Assembly: GCA_019744775.1 (NCBI GenBank)
Contig: JAIETZ010000002.1
Coordinates: 186,001 to 250,000, forward strand
From: Candidatus Obscuribacterales bacterium
GTDB taxonomy: Bacteria; Cyanobacteriota; Vampirovibrionia; Obscuribacterales; Obscuribacteraceae
DNA: 64,000 bases
Reading direction: 5' to 3'
Every line of letters starts with the position of its first letter. The first letter of the stretch is position 1. Shown here one piece after another: positions 1 to 13,400 of this stretch. The position numbers were made by a program, and so were the translations under genes. Under the pieces are notes generated by a model, which made no database searches, was not told where the DNA came from, and saw nothing but the letters and a program-made list of their open reading frames with translations.

Positions 1-1449
1 TGCGGATGAGGCATTGCCACTCAAATTGATTGCACCAGTCACGGTGATGTCACCAAAATAGCTGAACAGATTGACATTGCCGCCATCGGCATTTTGCGTG
101 CCGCTAGCATTGATGCTGCCGCCGACAGTGATGTTGTCCTGAGCAAAGATGTTGACATAACCGCCGGTGAAGTCAGTGCCGTTGCCTTGAGCGGCAATCG
201 AGCCAAGGTTTACTGAACCGGCTGTTGAGTTAATTAGTACCAATCCGCCAACTGCGAGCAGCGAACCACTGGCATTCAGTGCCCCTGTTACTGTGACGTC
301 ACCTACGGCATTGATGGCGATATTACCGCCTGGTGCATTTGGTCCAGTTGAAGATGTATCGACAGATGTCAGACTGACACCACCCAATGTGTTGATGCCG
401 ACATTACCGGCAGCAGCACCAGCTGAGCCCGTGGCAATCAGGTCTTCACCGACGACACTGCCTTGAGCGGCGATACCTATATTTCCGGCAAAACCAACTG
501 GTCCGGTTCCGGAGGAATCAAGATCTTCATTGAGGGTGATTGCGCCCAATGGGTTAGCCAAGACTATTGAGCCGCCTTTGCCTACTGGAGAGCTGGTATC
601 AATTGTGTTGACGTCAAATCCAAGAACTGCCGGGGCAACAATGTGTACTGAACCGGAAGCACCTAACAAATTGACTGTAATGATTTGATCCGGAGCGGAA
701 AGTTCATCGGCTGATGGAGTATAAACGAGATTGACTGAATTGACGGAGAAGTCATTGGAGCCATCCGTCAAAACATTGCTGCCCGTAAGGAAGGTGGCAT
801 TACCCATAACGTTTAGACCACCGGATGTACCAAGACCGGTATCACCAGCAAAGTTCACCAGATTACTGAAGTTGGAATTTGTAGTTGAACGATTAGATAA
901 GGTATTGACGGTGACGCTGGAGCCGGCGGCAATGGTAATACCGGCACCGTTGGCGTTGCTTATACCACCGGCAACAACCGAAGCAGCCATCACATCGTCA
1001 AAGCCCAGCAAGGTAATGTTACCGGCTGTGTTAGCTTCCTGGTTAAGCAGACCCTTAGCATAAGAATTGACATTGCCACCAGCAACTGTTGTTGGGTTGC
1101 TCCAGGTTCCAAGTATAAGGTCACCGGAAACAGCAGCAGCAAGGATATTTCCGCCATTGCCTGTGCCGTTGGCATTGGATGAATTGATGGTGACACCAGA
1201 AGAATTACCGACTACAGTTACCGATGATCCAAGTAGTGCAACGTTACCGCTTGAACCAGTTGTTGCAGCTGTCGATACATATCCGTTAATCGTCAAATTC
1301 TCTTGGGCAAGAGCAGCAACATTGCCGGCTGTTCCTGAGACATTCGTCAAATTACCGGATAAGGTAATGTCACCGGAAGCAACTACTGCTGCCAATCCGC
1401 TACCAGAGCCGGTTACACTGCCTGCGCTCAAGTCACCAAGAACAACAAC
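1..1449 (-). repeat. Start of a sixth zone F supermodule, cut by window edge
   Basis: Rungs such as NITVGGSINASGTQNADGGN and VNLFSYFGDITVTGAINL read through base 1 in frame. They match the segment that follows each closing block in zone F, so the repeat series continues outside the window. Confidence 0.7.
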
Positions 1450-4400
1450 CGGCAGAGCCAATCTGCCTGTCGAGCCGACCGTCAAATTGCCGATGGTCAG
1501 CTGATCGTTGGTTGCACTTGTAGAAATTGCACCGGCAGGCAATAGATAGGTGTTCACACCATTGGACAAGACCGGTCTGCTTTGAGCATTCAAGGACAAT
1601 GTGTAATTGCCGGAAGCAACAGAGCTGTCAAATACGTTTGGTTGCGATGATACATTTGCAAACAAGCAGGCACCGCCACATGAGGAAGTGACCGTGCCGG
1701 CTGTAATTGAGCCGTTAGCCAGCACAACCACCTGACCAAGACTAGCAGAACCCGATGTCGTCAAATTGCCGAGAGTCAAAGCGTTTGTCGAACCGGTTGA
1801 AACGAATATGCCGCCGCCTTGACCGGATGCTCCAGTGCCGGATGCAGTGAGTGTACCTACAGAGTCAATTGAAGCACCGCTGACAATCGTGATTGTGCCG
1901 CCTCTGGAAACACCATCGGCGTTAACTGAAGGATAAGCACCTTGATAGAGACTGATGTCATTGAACGGCAAGAAGCTGACGAGCATTACATTGCCACCGG
2001 TCGTGCCGCCTGCTGCATCAATTTGGCTGAGGACATCAATACCATTGGCGGCAAGCATGGTCACCGTGCCACCTTGCTTGGTGCCCTGAACATTTACCGA
2101 AACCGGAACAGTGTTGCCGTTAACGAGGATATTATTGAAGCCGTTGACGGTTACTGAATCCTTTAACGATTCAAGAACAACATTGCCGCCGAGTCCAACT
2201 ACATCACCGGCAGAGCCACCTTGAGCTCTCAGATATCCGTTGACTCTCAAGTCGCCGTAGCTGCTCATCACGACATTGCCGCCGTTAGCAACAAGACCAT
2301 TGGCTGAGAAGTCGCCATTTAGTGTAGCGTAGCCACCGCCACGTACAAGGATGGTGCCGCCATTTTGACCGGACGTGCTGGCTGACCAAGATGTCGACAA
2401 TTGACCTCCGACAAAGGCTGTGAAGTTGCCGCCGTTGCCGTATTGCGAATCAGCAGTGAAGAGAAGCGGTAAGTCATGAGCCGTCAGCATATCTTGCTGG
2501 ACGTTACCGGTGAACTTACCTTGTGGTCCGTTCTCAATTGAGATATTGATGTTGCCGGCATTGCCGAAGCGTGATGAGGTAACTACTTCAGCGCCTTCAT
2601 TGCTGCCGGATACAATGATACCGGAAGCGTTGTTTACATCAGCCTTGGACTGGAATATGGACAGGTTGAACGAACCACCTGCTCCTTCATCACCAGAGGT
2701 GTCCACTCTCACTGCATATGTGTTGCTTCCACTACCGGCGCCGGCTGTCAGATAGAAGTTGCCGAAGTGAATGGAAGCATTCACGTTGCCACCATTACCG
2801 GCCGATGATGTATTGATATTTCTTTCAACGCTTATGTCACCGAAGGACAGGAGGTTGATGTCGCCGGCTTGGACAAGTCCTGTCGTGGAAAGAACTGTGC
2901 TATTAGCGTTGCCTGTAATAGCAATTTCTCCACGAGGAGCAACCAGGTTAATGTCTCCACCGAATGTCAGACCGAATGTATTGATTGCACCGAACGGCAA
3001 TGCTCCAACGACTGAGCCATCAGATGTAATTTCCAAGTCACTGCCGGAGAAGATTCTTACGTCGCCGCCGTTTTGTCCGGTTGCCACAATGCCCATGTTA
3101 ACAACGAAGTCTCCGTTAACCATCATTGTCACATCGCCGGCATTGCCACTGGCAGAAGAGGTGATGATGTTGGCACCGCCGGACGAAGCAGCAGCACCAA
3201 CTTGACCTTGGGAGCCACGGAATATGCTCAAGGAGAAGTTACCGCCATTGCCGTAGGTAGAGCTTGTGTTGATAGACAATTCGCAATTCGAGCAAAGCAA
3301 TGGATTATTGGCAAATACCAATCCGGTGTTGCCGGTTGCGCCACCGGTATCCGGTGTGCTCTGTGAGATGTTGATGCGTACATTACCACCGGCTGCATTG
3401 ACGGATGACGTATCCATGTAGCGGTAGTTGTCGAATGTATTGCTATTGAGCAAATACAGACTACCTTGTCCAATACCGATATTTACATCGCCGGCATAGC
3501 CGCTGGTGCTGGTGTTAATTGGGTTTTCATAGAATTGCGAGAATCCTGATGTGGTCTTCACGTGACCAGAGGCAAGTGTGCCGCTGGTGACTATCGTGCT
3601 GCCGTTGCCATAACCAGGTCCGGCAACACCGACAAGTTCGATAGCGCCATTTGGTGAATTCAAGATGACATTGCCGCCGAAGCTACCACCGGCTGATTGC
3701 AGACCTTCGCCATCGACAAGGCGCAGGCTGCCGGCTGTGGTCATGTAGATGTCACCGGCACGATTGCCAAATGTCATTGCAGTCAAGTTGATGATTTCAT
3801 CGCCGCCGACAAAGGTTAGGATATTGCCGCCGACACGCCCGGCACCCAGACTACCGGAAGATGTATCAAGCGTAAAGTCGCCGTTATTAACTCCTGTCGG
3901 TCCGATGAAGCCGAGATCACCGGATAGTACTTCCAGCAAGATATTGCCGCCTGCATCAGATGTCGATCCTGTTTTCACATTCGATCCGCTAACAACACCA
4001 ACATTGCCGGCAACTCCTGCAGCTCCAACAAGCATTACGACATTGCCGCCTTGTGAGCTTGCTGAAGTTGCATTCAAATCACCGTCAAAGGCGATGTTGT
4101 TTGTTGCAGTTATAAGATGAATGTTGCCGGCAGCTTGCGTTGAGTATGTATCAATACCGGATACGAGATCAACTCCTAGTTCAGCAGAAGCAATTACTTG
4201 TCCACCGGCATTGGCACCATTGGCGTAGATGCTTTGTGAACCTAAAGCTCCGTCACCAATAGATATCGTTTCACCGGCTTGGATAAATACATTACCGCCG
4301 ACGCCTGTGCCATTTACAGCGATATTGTCGCCAACTGCCACATCGGCTCCGCTGAATAGGCTGGCAAAGCCGCCTGTTACACCGCCCTGCAAATCAATTG

Positions 4401-7400
4401 TCTTGTTGACTGTTAAGTCACCAACGGAAGCCATGGCGAATCCGTCATTACCGTTGACGCCGCTTACAAAGTCAACTGTTGCCGAACCACGAGAAAGAAT
4501 TGGAGCAATCATCGATGAATTGCCGTCAGTATCAATCAACAGTCCGGCTGTATTGCCTGCGTTGTGGATGTTTATTGAAGTAAATCCTGACGGATCATAA
4601 TTGCTTACATCGCCAACCTTGATAGTTACTGTTTGTGTGGTCGTTGCATTAGCGAAGAGGTTCGGGTTGACATTGATGTTCTGTTCGACATAAGTATGTC
4701 CGGCGACAGCAACCAAACCGGCAGCATCAACGGCACCAGAGGAAACTAGAATTGCATAACCGGCATCAGCATTATTCGTACCGGATATTTTGATTGTTCC
4801 ATTTGTATCAATGTCAACACCGGAAGATAGGAACAAGTCACCGCCGCGAGCACCGGCACCTGTTAGTGTTGCTGTGCTGGAAAGATCAATATTGCCGTTG
4901 ATTACAAGTTCGCCGAGTGTAGCAATACCAACCGAAGCACCTTGTCCATAAGAACCGGCTGCAGTACCTGTTATTTGATTGAGAACTACACTGCCTTCAT
5001 CGGAATCAAGGCTTATCAACTGGAATGTGCCACCGGCTTGACCGGAAACATTGACATTATTCAATGTAATTGAATTGCCGGAAGCGCTGGCTAGAGCGGA
5101 GACAAATACATCGCCACCGCGTCCGGAATTCGAATTAGCTGTTAAGTTCAAGGTGCCGGCTTGAGCAATATTTTCGTCAGCCGTGAGCATAATGACACCA
5201 CCGGCTGCGTCACCTGCGACAGATATTCCCTTCACACCGGTACCCGAGCCGGCTGTAATAGAAGTTGTGCTGGTCACAACAACTGTGCCGCCAAGTCCGC
5301 TGTTGCTGGCGGAAGCATCGATATTGCCTATTGCTACCGGCCCACCTGTGGCGTCAATAACAACACGTCCACCGAAGCTATTGAGACCGGCGCCGCTAGC
5401 AAGTATGTCACCGCTAACGGTAATGCCGTAGATGCCTGAAGCCTTCAAGAGAACTGCGCCAGCCGACGAACCGACCGATGAAACATCAATGGTGCCGCCG
5501 ACGTCAATCATGCCGTTGGCAGAAAGCATGGCAACGTGTCCGCCCAGAGCAGAGTAGTTTTGCAAATCACTGAAGCCCTTGGCTGATATAGAACCAGTGC
5601 CGGTTACGATATCACCATCAGCTGTAAGAAGAACAATACCGGCTGAGGCGTCACGTCCCTTGCCGTTGACATTGATGTTGCCGGTGATATAGATGGAACC
5701 TTCCGATGTATTAGCGGAGAACATACCGCCATTACCAGGCGTGGCGCTGGTCGTTGAAGACAGATCAACACTGCCTATGACATTTATGTTGGTTGTTTCC
5801 GAACTTACAAGTACAACGCCGCCTGTCGCACCATTTAGTCCAGGAGCTGTAATGTTGTTGACTGTAACGTCACCAAAGGCTGAAAGAACAATGCGTCCAC
5901 CAACTACATTTTCACCAGATGAATAGGAAGTGATGTTGTTAACCGTTAGGGTGCCTGCTTTGGAATTAAGTGTGACTGAGCCACCGGCAGCATAACCATA
6001 TCCGGAGACATCGACATTGCCTGCTCCACCTAAAACAACATTACCTGAAGCGCTGGCAACAACTGTACCGCCGGCGGCAAATGTGCCTGTGGCACTTGTA
6101 TCAATATTAGAGACGTTAATCTCGTTGAGTGAAATGAGGGTGACAGCATTACCGGAAGCACCATTGGAGCCGGACGCATCGATAGTTCCACCCGGTTGAG
6201 TATTAATGCTGCCTGACGAAGATATTGTAATTGAACCAGCTGATTGTGCAGGACCAAAGCCCGATGCATCAATTGTGCCGGCGATATCCACGGCTCCCAA
6301 TGTGTTCAAGATGGTTATAGAGCCACCACTAGCTGAATCCGATGATGTATCGATGCTGCCGAGTTTCAGTCCACCCTGGCTGGCTGTGACAACTCTTGCT
6401 GAGCCTGATGTACCAAATGCGTTGCCTGTATAAATGTAGGTTGGGCCAACAGCAACTCCGTTATCGGCACCGACTGAACCGGCTATGTCTGTCGATTCAA
6501 CCTGAGCACCAAGATCTGAGCCGCGCAAGACAACCAGCATAGAAGCAGTTGTGGCAACTTTATTTGTGGAGTCAGTTAAGACATAACTATCAGGCAAGAA
6601 CATGAAGTTGCCCGACAGCGTCAAACCACCAGTTGAGCCGGAGCCGGTATTTGGCGAGCCTGGATTGAAGGTAGAAAGATCACTTGCATTTCCGGATGTA
6701 GTTGATCTGATTGAGAGGCTGCCTACAGTAACGTTATAGCCGGCAGTCAGTGTAAGCGAACCGCCATTGGCATTAGTCAGACCACCAGCCAGCACATCGC
6801 CCAATCTCATTTGACCAGCAGAAGCAATCATTACATCACCGGCAATGCCGCCTTTGCCAATTGCGTACGACTGAACAGATCCATTGTTAACGGAGTTAAT
6901 TGAGTAACCATTCCAATCACCCAGAGTTATGTCACCGACACGGCTAACAACAAATATGGCACCGCCATCCTTGCCGGAAGCAGTGCTGGCAGCATTTATT
7001 GCCGTCTCATTAGCGGTGCAACCCTGACAGCCAACATCAATTGATAGACCAGCCAATGTAACTGCGCCTGCGTTGCCTTGTGCCGATGTGGTGCTGACGT
7101 TGCCGCCGATTGAAAGATCTCCACCAGCCAAAATTGCCACAGATGAGGAGTTGCCGGAAGCATTGATATTAGTTACATCACCCGTGATGTTCACATCGCG
7201 AGTGGAAACTATGGCAACGTTGCTTGTGCCGGCACCATTCACTGAAGCAAAGTTCAATGTGCTGTTCACTACTAAAGGCACAGTCAGTGAAGCTGCTTCA
7301 TCAAATGTAAATTGACCAAAGTTTATTGGCTGACTGCCACTTATTACTCCTGCAGGAAGTCCAAGTTTTTGACTGCCTGGCTGACCGGTCAATTGGAAAT

Positions 7401-10400
7401 AAGGCATGGCATTGGTCGGCACGAATAATGTGTAATTGCCACTAGAAACCATTGTCTCTTCACTGAAAAGTTGTCCATACTGGTTATTGCTGTTGACTAA
7501 CGGGAAGAGTCCTTGCGTCGAACTTGTAACAGGCGTTGATTGACCATTAATGGTGCCGTTGTTGAGCATGAGCAGGAAGCCATCGCTACCATAGCCGGCA
7601 CCGGCAACATTTATGCCGTTGGCACCCATAGATACTAGTTGATTGGTATTGCCGCCAAGCGAAATGAATACCTGACCACCATTGCCGCTTGGTCCTGTCA
7701 CTGAAACATCAATGTCGTAATCAAGCGAGTTGATTGTATTGCCGGCAACGATAGAAACGGAACCACCTTGCGATGAGCCACTAGCCAGAATATTTGCCGG
7801 CAGTTCAACATTGCTCGTAATATATTGCGAGACAATCATGACGTTGCCGCCGACAGCAATGAGATTCGGAGCGGAAGCTGAAACATTTATATCTTGAGCA
7901 ACACTCACGCCGCTGAAGCCGACTAGCGACACATTGCCACCATTATTCACGCCGGTTGCCATAATGCTATAGAGCTGTCCGCCGACATTCAGTGCGCCAT
8001 TTACGTTCACGTCGCCGTCAACCGATTGCAGGAGGATACGACCACCGTTGGCTGCACCATTGGCTTGAATGTATCCAGCTATTTCAAGATCGCTTGTAGC
8101 ACTGGCAACAATAGAACCACCGTTGACCAGTGTGCCGTTGGCAATTAGCGAACCACCAACCATCAACATGTCTCTGGAGTTGAGCACTATTGCACCGGCT
8201 TCAGCTCCGCTTACATCAACTGTCCAATTAACATTGACTGCACCGCGAGTATTTAAAGTTACGGCTCCTGCAGGACCCGAGTCGGATGATGCATCTAAAG
8301 TAAGTGCCAGTCCAGTGATACCGCCAAAGTCACCGAAGTTGCCTGATAGCGATGAAATTGTGATGTTGCCGGCTGCTTGCTGTTCGGATCCTGTGTAGAT
8401 GGAACCATTAGCCGACGGACCACCGGCATTAAGAATGATGCCGGACATGCCGTTGATACCGGCACCTGTTGCCGAAACCATCTTGCTTATATTCATGTTG
8501 AAATTACCGCCAGGTCCAAGCTCACCGCTTGTGTTGACCCACGTTCCATCATTAGCACGGCTGCTGAATATCAAATTACCGGCGTGCATGGAGATGTTCA
8601 CATCGCCGCCTGTTCCTAATGAATGCGTATCAATTGAGCCTGCTAATGTCACATCACCGGTGCTGACGATATTTACCTGACCGCCTTGGACTTGTGAGTT
8701 AGCTTGTAGAGAAGTGCCGTTGACGCTTCCCAAAATCGTTACTTCCCCATTCGGTGCAGCAAGAACAATATTGCCGGCATAGTTAATGCCGTCGGCATTT
8801 ATTCCGTTCGGTCCGGACAGTGTCAAATTGCCGCCGGCAGTGACAGTAACGTTGCCGCCGATTAGGCTACCGGAACTGCCAGTGGAATATGTGTTGATAT
8901 CAAACATGGAGTTGATAGCACCACCAGCATAGATAGAAACATTACCGGCAATGGATGCAGCAGCAGTGTCTATTAGCAAGTAACTTGGTGTTGGATTACC
9001 CATATCACCCTGCGTGCCTGCTAATACATCGAGACGGAAGCTGCCGCCAATTGCCGATGTCGAACCAGTGTAAATGGAATTGTCGGCAGAGCCTGTGCCG
9101 TTATTTAGAGTAATGAGACCTTGGCTTTCGCCGCCTTGAGCAAGACCAATAAGTATGTCAACGTTGCCGCCGCGACCGTTGCTCGAGCTGGTGTCGATAT
9201 AACGACCGTCGACTCCAGCTGTCTGACTTAAGGTTACTGAACCAATTGCTGTGACCAGTGTGACATCACCGGCGGAGTTCAACGAGCTTGTGCTCAAGGC
9301 TCCGGCGTATACGCCTGTACCGGCAACTACTTGAATGTCACCGGAGGCGATTGTGCCGCCTGTTGTAACCGTTTCAACCGTTACTGATGCGCGGGGAGCA
9401 AATATAAGTACACTGCCTGCGTCATGAGCATTGGAAACAGGCGTTGCCGTATTGATATTACCGGAGATATCTACAAGTCCGGTCAGGGAAGTAACGCTTA
9501 TCAAACCAGAATTATTGCTGCCTGCTGTGGTTATGCCATTGGCTAGTGTCAAATCACCCAGTGAAACAAGATTGACGCTGTCGGCACTTACACTATTGGC
9601 AGAAACAGCTGAGCCAAGATCAATTTCGCTCAAGGAAACAATTGGAGCGGACAAGCGATAGTTGCCGCCAGTGTTAATTGTCAGTACAGCATTAGATGCT
9701 GTGTCGATATCCGTATAGCCAAGCGGATTGTAGTTGACCGGTGCCGCATCAGGTCTGACAGTAACAGTCATTGACGATGTTATGGTGTCCGGTCCGCTAA
9801 CGGATGTAAATGCACCAAATTGATTGGCTCCAGCCTGTACGGCGCCAGTTGTAATCGTGCCGGAGGCTCCAGCTGAAATGAGAACACCGGCACCGGAAGC
9901 GGCGGCATTACCGGAGTTCACCAAGGTAATTGTATCTACCGTCACTCCAACAGCTGACGAAATGAAGAGATCACCACCACGAGCTGCCGGCAATGCACCA
10001 GCATTGGTATTCGATAAATGAATATCACCGGATGTTACCTGACCTAAACTGAACATAGAAATGGAAGCGCCAACACCAAGTGCCGAAAACGCATTGCCTG
10101 TGATGTCGTCAGTAGCAATCACGCCACCGGAACTATTGAGTGCCAACAATTGAACGATGCCGCCATTGTGACCGGAAACATGTATGTCATCCAACTGAAT
10201 CGAGTAACCTTGAGTGTTTACGCCAGTTGTCGACACATGAACAATACCTCCATCACCTTCCTGCGATGCAGCAAAGAGATTGAGGCTGGCTCCACTTGCC
10301 TTACCAATGCCACCTTGCGAAGCAAGGCTTATCGTGCCGGCGCCGGTTGTGCCGTTAACAGACAAGCCGGAAATTCCAGTTGCGCTGCCGGCTGTAATGT

Positions 10401-13400
10401 CACCAAAGCTTCTAACGAAGATTATGCCGCCATGAGCACCGTCCTTGCCGGAAGCATCAATATTGCCTATTGTGGTGCTGCCGTTTGGCGTATCAATTAA
10501 GACATGTCCACCAATGTTGTTGCGTGCTGCGCCAAAAGCATTGATGTCGCCGTCGACATTGACTCCCTCTTGAGCAAGTGTTTGCAGGAATACCGTACCG
10601 CCATTGCCGCCCATGGAGGATACATCAATATTGCCACCAATATCCACTTGACCGTAGACAGAACGTGCGGCAACATTGCCACCAGCAGAAACAATTGGTC
10701 CGGATGTCGTTGTGCCATTGGCAAGCAAGTCGCCACTAGTTATGATATTGCCGAATGCAGCTAAATTAATCGTACCGGCATGTTGGAGATCCGCAGCACC
10801 GGAGGCAAATACATCGCCGCCAAGAGTGATATTGCCGCTTATGTTGCTTATTCCAAAGTAACCGGCGTTACCCAAACCAAAGTTTTTATCGCCTGAAACA
10901 TCTACATCGCCACCGACTGAAACATTGCCCTTGAGGTTGCTCAAGACAATGCGTCCGGCGTCAGCTCCGCTGGAACTATAACTGTTCAAATCACCGGTGA
11001 TGGCAATACCGAGTGCAGCCACCATTGATGTGCGACCACCGGCAAAGTTCAATCCGGAACTATTATTGTTCAACTCACCGACAGTTATTGTTCCATTGAG
11101 TGACGTGAGTGAAATATCGCCACCGGCTGACAGCGCATAACCACTGGCATCAACCAGGTTCAGACTGACATTACCACCAGCTACAACCGAGATACTGCCG
11201 CCAACTCCAATCGGACCCCATGATGTGGCGCTTAAATTGTCAGCCGTCACAGCACCGGCTGCATTCAATGAAATGCTTCCCGTTTGCGATCCGTTATCGG
11301 AGGAAACCGAAATATCAACACCTGTTGCATTGATGCTGCCATCTCCTACATAGTGTCCGGCATAGATAGCGATATTGCCGCTCTTGTTGGCTAAACCACT
11401 GCCTATTGCAGAGAGGTCGTCATTGAGAATGACGGAGCCTAACGAGTTGGTTAATACAATAGAACCACCATTACCTGTTTCGGAACCGGCGATTATTTTG
11501 TTAACTTGCATACCGGCAGGATCATTGGCAAAGAGCTTAACGGAACCGGCATCACCATTGCTGTTGAACGTCATGATCAATTCAGGAGCAACAGCGACTT
11601 GAGCAAATCCACCAAGGGTCATATTTACTGATGGCGCATTCATGCCGTTGTCGCCATCAAGCAAGATTACTGAGTCAGCCAAGAATGTATAAGCACCAAG
11701 CGCTGTCAATGTGCCTGACGAACCGCTGCCCGTTTGTGTCGGCGCCAATGTTGCATTCAGGGCATTGGCTACGCTTGTAGCAGTTGTCGAGCCCGCAGCT
11801 ATTGAGCCAATCGTTGCATCACCTGGCGTGGAAAGTAAAATGTTGCCGCCGGAAGCATTGTTAAGACCTTCAGCAAATACATTGTTAACCTGCATACCTG
11901 CAGAACCAAGAATTGCAATACTGCCGGAAGTAGATTGAGCAGCAGCAGCTTGCGTATAGATGTTTCCAGTGGTGAGATCCTGTAATTGGCCGTTGTCCCA
12001 ATCACCTATTGAAACCATGCCGTCCATTGCCACCAATAGGGCACTGCCCGGAAGTTCCGTTGATGCGGATGAAGAATCAATATTGCCTGTGACGGACAGT
12101 CCACCGCTTATCAGTGAGATGTTGCCGCTTGCCAGACTACCGGATGCAGTTGAATTCACATCGCCGTCAACGGACATATTGCCACCGGCAATTAGGAGAA
12201 TATTTTGACCGGATGACAGAACCGAATTGGCAATAGACATATCACCGGAAACAATGACCGTTGTTCCGGCGCTTACCGTGCCAATGTCAGCACTACCGGC
12301 AACAACAACAAATTGACCGGATGCTGTCGGAATATTGAGAGGAGTTCCGGCTGCCACTTGAACAAGCGCCGGGAGTCCGGTGACAGAACCATTTTGAACT
12401 GGACCTGTAACATTGATGTTTGGTCCGGAAATAATCGGATTCAAGATACTCGAGTTTAGAGCAGCTAGAACAACATCACCGCCGGTTCCAGCTGACGATG
12501 AAGCATTGATACTTACAATTGCCAATCCACCGCCGGAAAGTAAATCAACAGAGCCACCAAGTAAAGCACCGGTCGCAGTAATGGCTCCAACGTTAATTGA
12601 ACTATTGGGGTTACTACCTACTAACGAGCTGTCAAAGTTGACGATTAGAACAGAACCGCCGACTCCGCCGTTGCCTGTTGCCGATACATTGATTGCACCA
12701 GTTGCGACACCCATGGCGCCTGTGACTATCACGTCACCACCGAAGGCATTGCCTGTTGCAAAAGTATTACCCAAAACTACACTCTCAAGTTGTGATTGAG
12801 CAATGACTGTGCCGCCGTTGCCTGTCACGGATGTGGCAGCCTGACTACCTGATACATTTATGTCACCGACGACAGTCAATGAACGCGAAGCCGACAGTGC
12901 TACAAGTCCACCATCGCCAATTTGGCTTCCTGCATCGAAGTAACCGCCCAGATCAGCAACGCCTGAAGCATGTAAGAAGATTGAACCGGCTGTTGAGCCG
13001 AGGTTTGCACCAGCCACAGTTACCGACATATTGCTCTGCATGTTGCCACCGGCATTCAATGCAAAGTTGCCGGATGTACCGGATGAAGATGTGAGATCAA
13101 ATACTGGTGAATCAATTGTTGATGAAGCCGGCGCATCGAATGTGCCTTGTGGTCCACTCATCACATTGACTGAGACATTGCCGCCAACACCGCTTGTTGA
13201 ACCGGTGTAAATGGTGTCGTAAAGACCTCTGGCAATGAAACCAGCCTGGTATTGCGTGTAAGTGTTTGGTCCGATTGTTACTTCATTAGCTTCCAATGTT
13301 GACTGCAGAACGGAAACTGTCAAATTACCGCCAGCGCCGTTTATGCCGGATGTATTTATCAAGCAACCACTGCCGCAACCGGCGCTAATGTCTGTACTGC